DNA of 64,000 nt from an uncultured Clostridia bacterium (GCA_934149405.1 CAKPEV010000001.1:235050-299049), one strand, 5' to 3'; positions 34,095-44,321 are shown, counted from the stretch's first letter. Numbers and translations: made by a program. The notes: a model not told the origin generated them from the sequence alone.

Positions 34095-35186
34095 TTAGTC
34101 ATCTAACTCTTTAATAATTTTATCTAGTACTTCTCTTCCCATTCTTGAAAATTCAATCGTTTTTTCTTTGTAATTAACACTATTATCTTTCATGAAACTA
34201 TCTACTTTTTCAAGAATCTTTTCAACCGAAATATTTTCATATGTGCAAACAGGCGTCATATTTATCATTTCTAGAAAGCCGTCAATTTTAGGTTCATAAG
34301 AAATACCTATTGTTGGCACATCCATCAAAGCAGAGAACACTAACGCATGCAATCTTACTCCTATATTAACATCCATAAGACCCATAGTTCCCAATATTTC
34401 AGATGGCAAATATCTATTTGGTATTAAAACAGTTTTGTCTTCATGTTTCATTTTGTGCATTATAATCTTACTTATTTCTGCATCTTTTGGTTTATGAAAT
34501 GGGAAAAAAACTATTCTCGCATTATATTTTTCAACTAATTTGTCTGCAAGTTCTGCAAATAAATCTGTTCTGTCCTTGTCTTTCCATTCTCTTACCGAAA
34601 AGCCAATAAGCTTTTCTCCCTCAACATGATTATGAACGTTATCATTCAATATTTTAAGAGAACGCTCCTTAGCTGGCGGTTTCATCATAAAAATCATATC
34701 TGAAGAAAGCACCATTTTCTCTTCTTTTATCCCCATCTCTTTCGCGTAATCGTATGCTTGCTTATCTCTTAAAGCAACTAATTTTACATTTTTATTATTT
34801 AGTGTCCTCTTAGTCATCCATCTATAAAATTTTGTATTTATCGGTCCCATACCTTGATAAGCAATACACACTTTTTTGCCCATAAGTAAAGCAAGTTTTA
34901 CAATTCCAAGATAATACCAAATGCTCTTTTTACTTGTAATATCCTGAAACAATGTGCCTCCGCCACTTACTAATATGTCTGTATTTTTTATAGCTTTTAC
35001 GATACTAAAAAAATTATACCTATCATATGCTTCTACGTTGTATAATTCTTTTGTTCTATCTGGATTTGAAGACAATACTACCAATCTATAATTTTTCTTT
35101 GCGAGTTCAATTGACATTGTCTCTATCATCGCTTCATCACCAGTATTATTAAATCCATAATAACCTGAAATAAGTACACCCTTCAT
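34095..35186 (-). CDS. csaB: CsaB polysaccharide pyruvyl transferase
   Basis: 363 aa; ATG 35186 is preferred because GGGGGA ends four bases upstream, while the in-frame GTG four codons earlier is inside that site. It begins MKGVLISGYYGFNNTGDEAM, the start signature of CsaB. Family members add pyruvate to secondary wall polysaccharide so that SLH-domain proteins can bind. Further marks are VSGGGTLFQDIT (about 80-91) and GVRLHALVFSALMDVPTIGI (about 280-299). No SLH domain is visible in this window, including in the giant surface protein. Confidence 0.9.
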   Translation of the reverse strand: MKGVLISGYYGFNNTGDEAMIETMSIELAKKNYRLVVLSSNPDRTKELYNVEAYDRYNFFSIVKAIKNTDILVSGGGTLFQDITSKKSIWYYLGIVKLALLMGKKVCIAYQGMGPINTKFYRWMTKRTLNNKNVKLVALRDKQAYDYAKEMGIKEEKMVLSSDMIFMMKPPAKERSLKILNDNVHNHVEGEKLIGFSVREWKDKDRTDLFAELADKLVEKYNARIVFFPFHKPKDAEISKIIMHKMKHEDKTVLIPNRYLPSEILGTMGLMDVNIGVRLHALVFSALMDVPTIGISYEPKIDGFLEMINMTPVCTYENISVEKILEKVDSFMKDNSVNYKEKTIEFSRMGREVLDKIIKELDD

Positions 35187-35210
35187 ATTATCCCCCACGT
35201 CTAATATTAT

Positions 35211-35867
35211 TTATTTTAATGCTTCTTTCGCGGCTTCCATTTCTGCCTCTTTCTTATTTTTGCCTTCGCCTCTACCCATAAATTTGTCATTGCAATACAC
35301 TTCTGCAACAAAAACTTTATTATGCTCAGGACCTTTCGAGCCGCAAATCTTGTACTCTATTTTTACATCTCCATTAACTTGTAATTTTTCTTGTAACTTT
35401 GTCTTATAATCTTTATTTCCGTTTTTTACACAAGTCTCAACTTGCTTTGAAATATGGTCTATTATAAATTCTTTTACTGGCTCAAGACCACCATCTAAAA
35501 AGATGGCTCCAATAATAGCCTCAACCGCATCTGCTAAAATTGATGATCTATATTTTCCATCGTTCTTAGCCTCACATTTTCCAACTCTCAAAAAATCACT
35601 AAAACCGTAATTATTCGCAAAGCTTGCAAGAGATTCTTCGCAAACAGAATAAGCTCTAGCTTTAGTCATTTCTCCTTCTGCTAAATAAGGATAGTTTATA
35701 TAAATATACTCACTCGCAACAAGCTCCAAAACAGCATCTCCAAGGTACTCTATTCGCTCATTATAATATTCTATATCATTTTCATGAGCATATGAACTAT
35801 GAGTTATCGCTATATCTAGTAACTCCTTATTTTTAAATTTATATTTTATAATATCTTCAATATTCAT
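35211..35867 (-). CDS. rnc: Ribonuclease III
   Basis: 218 aa from the second in-frame ATG (35867), which has AAGGGA upstream; ATG 35885 would put that site inside the gene. The catalytic signature NERIEYLGDAVLEL is at about residues 34-47, and the second metal-binding acidic set is in ILADAVEAIIGAIFLDGG. A double-stranded RNA binding domain occupies the last 70 residues (YKTKLQEKLQVNGD to KNKKEAEMEAAKEAL). Processes rRNA precursors and structured RNAs. It follows acpP, with a hairpin terminator between them, as in many Firmicutes. Confidence 0.95.
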   Translation of the reverse strand: MNIEDIIKYKFKNKELLDIAITHSSYAHENDIEYYNERIEYLGDAVLELVASEYIYINYPYLAEGEMTKARAYSVCEESLASFANNYGFSDFLRVGKCEAKNDGKYRSSILADAVEAIIGAIFLDGGLEPVKEFIIDHISKQVETCVKNGNKDYKTKLQEKLQVNGDVKIEYKICGSKGPEHNKVFVAEVYCNDKFMGRGEGKNKKEAEMEAAKEALK

Positions 35868-35908
35868 ACCTACTCTTCCCTTCATTGAATTATTATTTCA
35901 CATAAGCT

Positions 35909-35951
35909 AAAAACGTTCCATAACATACTATATATCGTTATGGAACGTTTT
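35909..35951 (-). terminator. Terminator after acpP
   Basis: AAACGTTCCATAAC and GTTATGGAACGTTT form a perfect long stem with T-rich flanks between acpP and rnc. Confidence 0.85.
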
Positions 35952-35964
35952 AATTCTTTTTTAA

Positions 35965-36213
35965 TTAAGCTTTTTTGTTGGCAGCTTTTATATATTCAAC
36001 TACATCTCCAACAGTTGTTATCTTCTCAGCTTCGCTATCTGGAATTTGTAAATCAAATTCTTCTTCTAAAGCCATAATAAGTTCAACTATATCTAAAGAA
36101 TCAGCACCTAAATCATCAATAAATGATGTTTCTAATTTTATTGCATCTTCCTCAACTGCTAATTGCTCTATTATAACCTCTTTAACTTTTTCTAAAATTG
36201 CATCTGGATTCAT
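35965..36213 (-). CDS. acpP: Acyl carrier protein
   Basis: 82 aa, ATG 36213 with GGGGGG eight bases upstream. The phosphopantetheine attachment site is the Ser at about residue 39 in DDLGADSLDIVEL. Acidic helix II (IVELIMALEEEFDLQIPD) and overall size are typical of the fatty acid synthesis carrier. It lies next to plsX, whose product uses acyl-ACP. Confidence 0.96.
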   Translation of the reverse strand: MNPDAILEKVKEVIIEQLAVEEDAIKLETSFIDDLGADSLDIVELIMALEEEFDLQIPDSEAEKITTVGDVVEYIKAANKKA

Positions 36214-36260
36214 CCAAATGACCCCCCTTCACTTTTTGTGTTTAATCACTCTATAATTTA

Positions 36261-36289
36261 ACTCTAGTATATGTTTTATAAATTGTCAA
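36261..36289 (-). promoter_or_regulatory. Possible acpP promoter
   Basis: Minus-strand TTGACA (36289-36284) with TAGAGT (36266-36261) at 17-base spacing. The -35 is perfect, the -10 is weak. Confidence 0.5.
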
Positions 36290-36324
36290 CTACTTTTTTC
36301 TTTGAAATTTTATTATATGCATTT

Positions 36325-37371
36325 TTACGCTTTTCTTGGTTCAATTTTACTGATTTTTGAATCTTCTGAAATGCTTTTTTCTATCGATTCTACAACATTA
36401 TTTTTAGCAAAATTCTCCGCTTGAATCAATGTAAATTTAACTATTTTAGCATTAGCTGTACCATGACACTTTACCATCGGTTTCTTTACTCCTAAAAGCA
36501 GTCCACCACCATACTCACTATAGTCCATTCTCTTTTTAAATCTTCTAAGAGCTGGTCTCAATAGGCCTGCAAGAAATCTCGTCCACACACTTTTCGTAAG
36601 TTCTTCTTTTAAAAGCTTAGTAACCATAGCTCCGATGCCTTCTGTTGTCTTTAGTGCGACATTTCCTGTAAATCCGTCTGTTACAACGACATTTACCAAT
36701 CCATCGAACATGTCTCTGCCTTCAATATTTCCATAGAAATTAACATCCGAATCTTCAGATAATCTTTCAAAAGATTCTTTCATTAGTTCGTTTCCTTTGC
36801 CTTCTTCCGCCCCAATGTTTAAAAGTCCAACTTTTGGATCCTCTACGTGCATAACATTCTTCATGTATATTTGACCCATCTTAGCAAATTGCAACAAATT
36901 TATAGGTCTACAGTTTGTATTAGCACCACTATCTATAAGCATAAAGCCCTTTCCATCATATGTTGGAAGTATTGGACAAAGTGCTGGTCTATCTATACCT
37001 TTAATTCTTCCAACTAAAAGAAGTCCGCCTGCCATAAATGCACCTGTGCTTCCTGCAGAAACAAAAGCGTCTCCCTCGCCATTTTTTAGCATATTAAAAG
37101 CTACTACCATTGACGAATCTTTTTTCTTCTTTATTGCCTCTGTCGGAGACTCACAATTTTCAATAACTTCCTCAGCATTTTTTATAGAAAGCTTTTCACT
37201 CAGTTCTTTTATACTATCTTTTCCATAAAGTTCTTTTACTTTTTGGTTTATTATCTTTTCGTTGCCAACTAAAATAATTTCAGATTCAATTTCGTGTGTA
37301 GCATCAACTGAACCTTTGATAATCTCATCTGGGCTGTTGTCCCCACCCATTGCATCAATCAAAATCTTCAT
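36325..37371 (-). CDS. plsX: Phosphate acyltransferase PlsX
   Basis: 348 aa, ATG 37371 behind AAAGGGAG. It begins MKILIDAMGGDNSPDEIIKG, the family signature, and contains SAGSTGAFMAGGLLLVGRIK and VVTDGFTGNVALKTTEG. It makes acyl-phosphate from acyl-ACP for the first step of phospholipid synthesis at the inner membrane face. Length and motifs are standard. First gene of plsX-acpP, followed by rnc, csaB and others in the same direction. No FapR-type box was seen upstream. Confidence 0.95.
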   Translation of the reverse strand: MKILIDAMGGDNSPDEIIKGSVDATHEIESEIILVGNEKIINQKVKELYGKDSIKELSEKLSIKNAEEVIENCESPTEAIKKKKDSSMVVAFNMLKNGEGDAFVSAGSTGAFMAGGLLLVGRIKGIDRPALCPILPTYDGKGFMLIDSGANTNCRPINLLQFAKMGQIYMKNVMHVEDPKVGLLNIGAEEGKGNELMKESFERLSEDSDVNFYGNIEGRDMFDGLVNVVVTDGFTGNVALKTTEGIGAMVTKLLKEELTKSVWTRFLAGLLRPALRRFKKRMDYSEYGGGLLLGVKKPMVKCHGTANAKIVKFTLIQAENFAKNNVVESIEKSISEDSKISKIEPRKA

Positions 37372-37440
37372 ATATACTCCCTTTCTTTAAAGTAGTATCA
37401 TTTCAATGTATATGCTAGCCTTCGCATATGCATAACTAGA

Positions 37441-37469
37441 ATTATATTACATTGATTTTCAAAATGCAA
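37441..37469 (-). promoter_or_regulatory. plsX promoter
   Basis: Minus-strand TTGCAT (37469-37464) and TATAAT (37446-37441) with 17-base spacing, about 70 bases before plsX. Confidence 0.78.
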
Positions 37470-37530
37470 TAACATTTGATAGACTAAGTGGTCACTTTGT
37501 GTGTTATAAGCAACACAAGATTTATCAATT

Positions 37531-37560
37531 AACCCCCAGCCTTTTTATTTGCTGAGGGTT
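37531..37560 (-). terminator. Terminator of the 901-aa gene
   Basis: AACCCCCAGC and GCTGAGGGTT pair with a ten-base loop directly after the stop at 37566. The flank is AATTGATAAATC, so the U-tract is weak. Confidence 0.75.
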
Positions 37561-37565
37561 AAACC

Positions 37566-40271
37566 TTACATATTAAAATAATTTTTAAATTTTTCTATAT
37601 TTTCTTTTATTGGGGTAACATCTTTCTTTTCTTTAAATTCATTTCGTGCAGCAAAGAACAATAATATGCCACCTACAACGACCAAATAGCCCCACCAAGG
37701 TATAGAAAGCCAGAATTTTCTTGTTAAATATATCAAATTTAACAAGGTTCCACAAGCTGTGACAATAAATACTGGTCCATATCTTTTCATATATGCTAAA
37801 ATTATTATTCCTACTTGCATAAACATAAACATCGCCAAGTCAATCGCATCAGCATACATACCAAATGCGACCATATATATTATTGCAAATACGAAATACT
37901 CTAACCAATTACATGCATCTTTTGAATATTTTTCAATAATTTTGTGTAAAATAATATATGCATATAAAATAAATCCAAGCATTTTTATCAAAGTTATTTC
38001 TTGTAAATATAAGTCATATATTGCGATCATATAAATTATTAAACCTGATAATCCAGCTAATGCAAGCATTATATCTTTTGTTATATCTTTCGTGTTAAAA
38101 TATTGTACTATTGCCCATATAAATACCATTGCAAATCTAACATATTCGTTTATATAAGTATATTTACAAATAAAGCCTAGCAAATATATGAAAGACACTA
38201 TCATATACCTGAAGTCCTTTTTACCTATTAAAGATAGATATGCAAAGATTGTAATCATAGCTAAATTTATAACTAATGTAATATCGTATTTGCCAAGTAA
38301 AATCAAATTATATGAATAAAGAGGAATAATTATACCAATCATAGGTATTAATTTCAAATTTTTACTTCTGCTAAATATAAACATACAAATTAGTGAATGC
38401 AAGATTCCCAATGAATAAACTGTCACTGTAACCCTGCCCATTGCAAACATCACAAAATACATATAAATCAATGAAGCTACTATTAACCATTTCATAACTG
38501 CTCTTATTTCTTTTCTAGCAAACAACATTTGAATAACGGCCCATATTGTAACTAATATGCTTCCAAGATATATAACAATGTCGTAATCTATGTATTGGAA
38601 TAGGCTTAGAAGCAATATAAACGATGCGGTTCTATAGATGTAATCTTTTTTATTTCTTATAGCTAAAAATCCAAATACTAATACACCAAGTATTCCTAAA
38701 ATGCAATTCAAATTAATAGATTCAAATAATATAATTTCTTTTGTATATAGATTTATTATAAAAGATACTATCGGAATTATTTTTAAATATTCATTTTTAT
38801 CTTTATGAAGAAGCACCATAAATGCTAAGCTAAAAATATTTACACATATGTATTGGGACATAGCCATACCTGTACTTATATTTTGTGGTATTAGCATTAA
38901 AATTGCATTTATGCATAACGCTGTTCCAAATAACCCCGAACCGTTTTCTCTATTTTTCAAATATTCTATAAAGAGAATTATACTAGTTATGATGCATACT
39001 CCATAACGCTCTATATGAAATGCTGGCATAGCATCTGTAATGAGAGCTAGTATTATACAAAGTAGCGCATCTACCCAATTTGTTATACTTTTTATTTCTT
39101 CGTTTTCTAATAAAAAATTATGATAATATCCTGTTAAACTTAAAAATATTATAGTAACTATTTGTTGTAAGAATCCTGAAAAAGCAAATAAATTCATAGT
39201 TGAAAATAGCAACAAATATGTAAGTACGTATGCTATAATATACGAGTATGATTTTTTATCTCTTAAATAATCTAATGCGTAATCAATAATTATTAAAAAT
39301 AAATAACTTATTTTGTATAACCACTCATCAGACATAAAAAGTGTAAGCATAACTGCCGCGCCCGTCATAGCATATATAATTATATTTTTAAAAGTATCAG
39401 CTTCATTTTTAAATATGCTATTTTTCTTACAATTTACGATATTTAGTATTACAGAATATATGATTATTACTAAAAAAATATCTAAAATATTTGTTGTTAC
39501 AATCAAAGCCAAAAATATAATCATCAATAACTGCATTACTTTTCCTGACACATAAAGTTTTTTATCTTTATTTTTATATGCATAAAATAAATATGTCGCC
39601 ATTATTATAAAACTTGCAAAAGAAAGATATATATATTTTCCTTCGCCATTTATAGAAAAATATTTTCCAACAAGTCCAAATGCTGAAATTGAAAATAAAC
39701 ATATCGGAATATATACCATTGCCATATAGAAAAATGCCTTTGCGGTTTTGGGAAGCTTAAAAACATTCTCTGCAATTTTTCCAAGTCCCAAAAATATAAA
39801 AGCAAATATCAATATAATACTTGTTTTTATAACATCTGGAATGATATGCCATGTTGAACATAAAAAGCTTATGGCTGCAACAATTATAAATGTCGCACCA
39901 ATAGTAAATATAACATTATTTCTTTCATTTCTTTTTTGTTTTTCTTTTTTTACATTATCTTCTTTTTCTTCATCTTGCCATGCTATATTTTCGTATGGTA
40001 TTTCCTTTTGTTGTGCAAACCTTTCTGATTTTTCTTCTTTAATACTTTCTAATTGATATACATTTTGAACTACGTTTTCAGTTGTTTGAACATTTTCATT
40101 AAAATCCATCTTCATAGCTTCACTTGCCTGTGTGCTTTTTTCAAGACTTCTAATTTTGTCACTTAAGGTAATATTTTTTTCTTCAAGCTCTCGTATTTTT
40201 TCATTTTTCTTTGATATAGCATATAATAATACAACAATTACGATGCCTGCTGCTATTATTAGATCTACCAA
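37566..40271 (-). CDS. Large polytopic membrane protein, function unknown
   Basis: 901 aa. TTG 40271 is the likely start, with AAAGGGGGG eight bases upstream. One N-terminal helix (about 3-18) is followed by a short coiled coil (KKNEKIRELEEKNITLSDKI) and a charged linker to about residue 115. Then about 25 membrane helices fill the rest, up to a short charged tail. The first part of the membrane block (FTIGATFIIVAAISFLCSTW) resembles DUF2157-type membrane proteins, with an N-terminal coiled coil as in other large Clostridia proteins of this kind. No catalytic motif is seen. It is monocistronic, between plsX and tuf. I do not assign a function. Confidence 0.7.
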   Translation of the reverse strand: MVDLIIAAGIVIVVLLYAISKKNEKIRELEEKNITLSDKIRSLEKSTQASEAMKMDFNENVQTTENVVQNVYQLESIKEEKSERFAQQKEIPYENIAWQDEEKEDNVKKEKQKRNERNNVIFTIGATFIIVAAISFLCSTWHIIPDVIKTSIILIFAFIFLGLGKIAENVFKLPKTAKAFFYMAMVYIPICLFSISAFGLVGKYFSINGEGKYIYLSFASFIIMATYLFYAYKNKDKKLYVSGKVMQLLMIIFLALIVTTNILDIFLVIIIYSVILNIVNCKKNSIFKNEADTFKNIIIYAMTGAAVMLTLFMSDEWLYKISYLFLIIIDYALDYLRDKKSYSYIIAYVLTYLLLFSTMNLFAFSGFLQQIVTIIFLSLTGYYHNFLLENEEIKSITNWVDALLCIILALITDAMPAFHIERYGVCIITSIILFIEYLKNRENGSGLFGTALCINAILMLIPQNISTGMAMSQYICVNIFSLAFMVLLHKDKNEYLKIIPIVSFIINLYTKEIILFESINLNCILGILGVLVFGFLAIRNKKDYIYRTASFILLLSLFQYIDYDIVIYLGSILVTIWAVIQMLFARKEIRAVMKWLIVASLIYMYFVMFAMGRVTVTVYSLGILHSLICMFIFSRSKNLKLIPMIGIIIPLYSYNLILLGKYDITLVINLAMITIFAYLSLIGKKDFRYMIVSFIYLLGFICKYTYINEYVRFAMVFIWAIVQYFNTKDITKDIMLALAGLSGLIIYMIAIYDLYLQEITLIKMLGFILYAYIILHKIIEKYSKDACNWLEYFVFAIIYMVAFGMYADAIDLAMFMFMQVGIIILAYMKRYGPVFIVTACGTLLNLIYLTRKFWLSIPWWGYLVVVGGILLFFAARNEFKEKKDVTPIKENIEKFKNYFNM

Positions 40272-40339
40272 TATGCATCCCCCCTTTTATTTAAGGATAC
40301 TCTATCTACGAAAAATTTACAATATCATTTTTTGCAAAA

Positions 40340-40368
40340 AAGAAGCATCCTTTAAAAGAATGCTTCTT
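40340..40368 (-). terminator. Terminator of the str operon (after tuf)
   Basis: AAGAAGCAT and ATGCTTCTT pair perfectly, followed on the minus strand by TTTTTTGC. Confidence 0.85.
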
Positions 40369-40394
40369 AAAAATATCTATCTTAAATTTTAAAA

Positions 40395-41597
40395 TTAAGC
40401 TTCGATTTCTGTTACAACACCAGCACCAACTGTTTTACCGCCTTCACGAATAGCGAATTTTAATCCTTTTTCTACAGCGATTGGTGTGATTAATTCGATG
40501 TCCATAACAACGTTATCACCTGGCATTACCATTTCTGTACCAGCTGGTAATGTGATAACACCTGTAACGTCTGTTGTTCTGAAATAGAATTGTGGTCTAT
40601 AGTTTGAGAAGAATGGTTTGTGTCTTCCACCTTCTTCTTTAGTTAATACGTAAACTTGACCTTTAAATTTTGTGTGTGGGTGAATTGTTCCTGGTTTAGC
40701 AAGAACTTGTCCTCTTTCGATTTCGTTTCTTTGAATACCTCTTAAAAGAACACCAATGTTATCACCAGCTTCAGCTTGGTCAAGAAGTTTTCTGAACATC
40801 TCAACACCTGTGATAACTGTCTTTTTGATTTCTTTAGCGATACCAACGATTTCAACTTCGTCAGAAACTTTAACTACACCTCTTTCAACTCTACCTGTAG
40901 CAACTGTTCCTCTACCTGTGATTGAGAATACGTCTTCAACTGGCATTAGGAATGGTTGGTCAACTGGTCTTTGTGGAGTTGGGATATATTCATCAACAAC
41001 ATTCATTAACTCTCTGATGCAAGCATATTCAGGAGCATTTGGATCTGTTGATGTGCTCTCTAATACTTTAAGAGCTGATCCTCTAACGATTGGTGTTGTG
41101 TCTCCAGGGAAACCATATTTTGTTAATAATTCTCTAACTTCCATTTCAACTAATTCTAATAGTTCTGGATCGTCAACCATATCACATTTATTTAAGAATA
41201 CTACGATGTAAGGAACACCAACTTGTCTAGCAAGAAGAATGTGCTCTCTTGTTTGTGGCATTGGGCCATCAGCTGCAGAAACAACTAGGATTGCACCATC
41301 CATTTGCGCAGCACCTGTAATCATGTTTTTAACATAGTCAGCGTGTCCTGGGCAGTCAACGTGTGCATAGTGTCTCTTTTCTGTTTGATACTCAACGTGT
41401 GCAGTATTGATTGTGATACCTCTAGCTCTTTCTTCTGGAGCTCCATCGATTTGATCGTATGCTTTAAATTCTGCATCTCCTTCTAATGCTAATACTTTTG
41501 TAATAGCAGCTGTTAAAGATGTCTTACCATGGTCAACATGTCCGATTGTACCAATGTTAACGTGTGGTTTAGTTCTTTCAAATTTCTCTTTAGCCAT
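40395..41597 (-). CDS. tuf: Elongation factor Tu
   Basis: 400 aa, ATG 41597 behind AAGGAGG. GTPase motifs GHVDHGKTS (about 19-27), DCPGHADYVKNMITGA and NKCDMVDD are intact; domains 2 and 3 follow to GGKTVGAGVVTEIEA. It delivers aminoacyl-tRNA to the ribosome. It uses visibly optimised codons compared with its neighbours. Last gene of rpsL-rpsG-fusA-tuf. Confidence 0.98.
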   Translation of the reverse strand: MAKEKFERTKPHVNIGTIGHVDHGKTSLTAAITKVLALEGDAEFKAYDQIDGAPEERARGITINTAHVEYQTEKRHYAHVDCPGHADYVKNMITGAAQMDGAILVVSAADGPMPQTREHILLARQVGVPYIVVFLNKCDMVDDPELLELVEMEVRELLTKYGFPGDTTPIVRGSALKVLESTSTDPNAPEYACIRELMNVVDEYIPTPQRPVDQPFLMPVEDVFSITGRGTVATGRVERGVVKVSDEVEIVGIAKEIKKTVITGVEMFRKLLDQAEAGDNIGVLLRGIQRNEIERGQVLAKPGTIHPHTKFKGQVYVLTKEEGGRHKPFFSNYRPQFYFRTTDVTGVITLPAGTEMVMPGDNVVMDIELITPIAVEKGLKFAIREGGKTVGAGVVTEIEA

Positions 41598-41733
41598 TTT
41601 AAAATCCTCCTTATTTTTATTTATTATATTATTTAATATTGAAATCTTATTAACAAGTTTATTTTATTAAACTTTGTTAAAATTTGCAATGATATTTGTA
41701 AAATTCACCAAATAAACACCGCTCAATTACAAC

Positions 41734-43815
41734 TTATTTATTTTTTTGAGATGTAATTGCTTCTAATACAGACTTTGGAACTTCCTCATTGTGGCTAGGT
41801 TCCATAGAGTATGTACCTCTACCTTGTGTTCTAGATCTTAGGTCTGTAGCATAACCAAACATTTCTGAAAGTGGTATGAAGCATCTGATTTCTTGCATTC
41901 CGTTCTTAGCTTCCATTCCTTCAAGTCTACCTCTTCTTGAGTTAACGTCACCGATAACATCTCCCATGTATTCTTCAGGAACTACTATTTCAACTCTCAT
42001 GATTGGCTCTAGTAATACTGGTTTAGCAAGTTTGCAGCACTCTTTGAATGCCATAGAAGCAGCGATCTTAAATGCCATTTCTGATGAGTCAACCTCGTGG
42101 TATGAACCATCAACTAATGTAGCTTTAACATCTACTACTGGGTAACCAGCTAAGATACCAGTGTTTGTAGCTTCTCTGAAACCATCTTCGATTGGTTTGA
42201 TGTATTCCTTAGGAACCGCACCACCAACGATTTTGCTTTCAAATTGAATGCCTGTACCTGGCTCAAGTGGCTCAAGTTCAAACCATACGTCACCGTATTG
42301 TCCTTTACCACCTGATTGTCTAATGAATTTACCTTCAGCTTTAACTTTGTTTCTAATTGTTTCTTTGTATGCAACTTGTGGTGCACCAACGTTAGCTTCA
42401 ACTTTAAATTCTCTCTTTAATCTATCAACGATGATATCAAGGTGTAACTCACCCATACCAGCGATAATTGTTTGACCTGTTTCTTGATTTGTATAAGTTT
42501 TGAATGTTGGATCTTCTTCAGCAAGTTTTGCAAGTGCAATACCCATTTTTTCTTGGTCAGCCTTTGTTTTTGGCTCAATTGCAATTGAGATAACTGGCTC
42601 TGGGAATTCCATTGATTCAAGTATAACTGGATATTTTTCATCGCATAATGTTTCACCAGTTGTAACTTCTTTCAAACCAACAGCTGCAGCTATATCACCA
42701 GCATATACTTTATCTATATCTTCTCTGTGATTAGCATGCATTTGAAGAATTCTTCCGATTCTTTCTTTCTTATCTTTATTTGCATTTAGTACTGATGTAC
42801 CAGCTTCAAGTGTTCCAGAGTAAACTCTGAAGAAGCAAAGTTTTCCAACGAATGGGTCTGTTGCTATCTTGAATGCTAGAGCTGCAAATGGCTCGCTATC
42901 TGATGGGTGTCTGTCTTCCTCAGCACCTGTTTCTGGGTTTACACCCTTAATAGCAGGTATATCAAGTGGTGAAGGCATGTAATAAATTATATTATCAAGT
43001 AATTCTTGAACACCTTTGTTTTTGTATGAAGAACCACAACATACTGGTGTAACTTTACAAGCTAATGTTCCGATTCTTAATCCTTTTCTGATTTCATCTT
43101 CGCTTAACTCTCCACCATCTAAGTATTTCATCATTAATTCCTCATCTTGTTCAGCAGCAGCTTCTATCATTTCGCTTCTATATTTTTCAGCTTTTTCTAG
43201 CATATCTGCTGGAACATCTGTCTCTTCTATATCTTTTCCTAAATCGTCTTTATGTACGAAAGCTCTCATTCTAACAAGGTCTATAACACCTTTGAATTGA
43301 TCTTCTGCACCGATAGGTAATTGTATAGGTATAGCATTTGCGTGCAATCTGTGTCTCATTTGCTCTACGCAGCTATAGAAATCTGCACCAGTTGTGTCCA
43401 TTTTGTTAACGTAACACATTCTTGGTACATTGTATTTGTCAGCTTGTCTCCAAACTGTTTCAGATTGTGGTTGAACTCCACCTTTTGCACAGAATACTGT
43501 AACGCTTCCGTCTAGTACTCTAAGAGATCTTTCAACCTCAACTGTGAAGTCAACGTGACCAGGTGTATCGATGATGTTTATTCTATGTTCTTTCCAGAAA
43601 CAAGTTGTAGCAGCAGAAGTAATTGTGATACCTCTTTCTTGCTCTTGAGCCATCCAGTCCATAGTAGCAGCACCTTCGTGAACCTCACCTATTTTGTGAG
43701 TTTTACCTGTGTAGAATAATATTCTCTCTGTTGTTGTTGTTTTACCAGCATCAATGTGAGCCATTATTCCTATGTTTCTTGTTTTTTCTAATGAAACTTT
43801 TCTCTCGGTAGCCAC
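41734..43815 (-). CDS. fusA: Elongation factor G
   Basis: 693 aa with all five domains. G1 is AHIDAGKTTTTERIL (about 19-33), G3 IDTPGHVDFTVEVERSLRVL, and G4 NKMDTTGA. Domain IV begins near KETIRNKVKAEGKF, and the C-terminal EMFGYATDLRSRTQGRGTYS is typical. It moves the ribosome after peptide bond formation. It lies 35 bases after rpsG. Confidence 0.98.
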   Translation of the reverse strand: MATERKVSLEKTRNIGIMAHIDAGKTTTTERILFYTGKTHKIGEVHEGAATMDWMAQEQERGITITSAATTCFWKEHRINIIDTPGHVDFTVEVERSLRVLDGSVTVFCAKGGVQPQSETVWRQADKYNVPRMCYVNKMDTTGADFYSCVEQMRHRLHANAIPIQLPIGAEDQFKGVIDLVRMRAFVHKDDLGKDIEETDVPADMLEKAEKYRSEMIEAAAEQDEELMMKYLDGGELSEDEIRKGLRIGTLACKVTPVCCGSSYKNKGVQELLDNIIYYMPSPLDIPAIKGVNPETGAEEDRHPSDSEPFAALAFKIATDPFVGKLCFFRVYSGTLEAGTSVLNANKDKKERIGRILQMHANHREDIDKVYAGDIAAAVGLKEVTTGETLCDEKYPVILESMEFPEPVISIAIEPKTKADQEKMGIALAKLAEEDPTFKTYTNQETGQTIIAGMGELHLDIIVDRLKREFKVEANVGAPQVAYKETIRNKVKAEGKFIRQSGGKGQYGDVWFELEPLEPGTGIQFESKIVGGAVPKEYIKPIEDGFREATNTGILAGYPVVDVKATLVDGSYHEVDSSEMAFKIAASMAFKECCKLAKPVLLEPIMRVEIVVPEEYMGDVIGDVNSRRGRLEGMEAKNGMQEIRCFIPLSEMFGYATDLRSRTQGRGTYSMEPSHNEEVPKSVLEAITSQKNK

Positions 43816-43850
43816 TTAGTTTTCCTCCTTATTCATATTCAAATTTAAAA

Positions 43851-44321
43851 TTACCATCTATAATGTGCGAAAGCCTTGTTAGCTTCAGCCATTCTATGTG
43901 TATCTTCTTTCTTCTTGAAAGCTCCACCCATAGAGTTTATAGCATCTATAATTTCGTTTGCTAATTTTTCTTTCATTGTTTTTTCGTTACGCTCTCTTGC
44001 ATATCTAACAAGCCATCTTAATCCTAATGCTTGTCTTCTTTCGCTTCTGATTTCCATTGGAACTTGATATGTGGCTCCTCCGACTCTTCTAGCTTTAACT
44101 TCAAGTACAGGCATAACGTTTTCCATAGCTTCGTTAAATGCTTCTAATGCATTTTTGCCAGTTTTTTCGGCAACTATATCAAATGCATCATAAACAATTG
44201 ATTGAGCTAATGATTTTTTACCACTTTCCATTACGTTGTTAATAAGCTTAGTAACAACTTTGCTTTGATATACTGGATCTGGTAAAACTTCTCTTTTAGC
44301 TATATAACCTTTTCTTGGCAC
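43851..44321 (-). CDS. rpsG: Ribosomal protein S7
   Basis: 156 aa with GTG start at 44321 behind AAGGAGGG. It begins MPRKGYIAKREVLPDPVYQS and contains ARRVGGATYQVPMEIRSERR. It binds the 3' domain of 16S rRNA and starts assembly of the small-subunit head. A 129-base gap with small inverted repeats separates it from rpsL. Confidence 0.97.
   Translation of the reverse strand: MPRKGYIAKREVLPDPVYQSKVVTKLINNVMESGKKSLAQSIVYDAFDIVAEKTGKNALEAFNEAMENVMPVLEVKARRVGGATYQVPMEIRSERRQALGLRWLVRYARERNEKTMKEKLANEIIDAINSMGGAFKKKEDTHRMAEANKAFAHYRW

Noticed and set aside
36214..37440. FapR operator upstream of plsX or acpP.
   Set aside because: I found no TTAGTACCTA-type inverted repeat in either upstream region.
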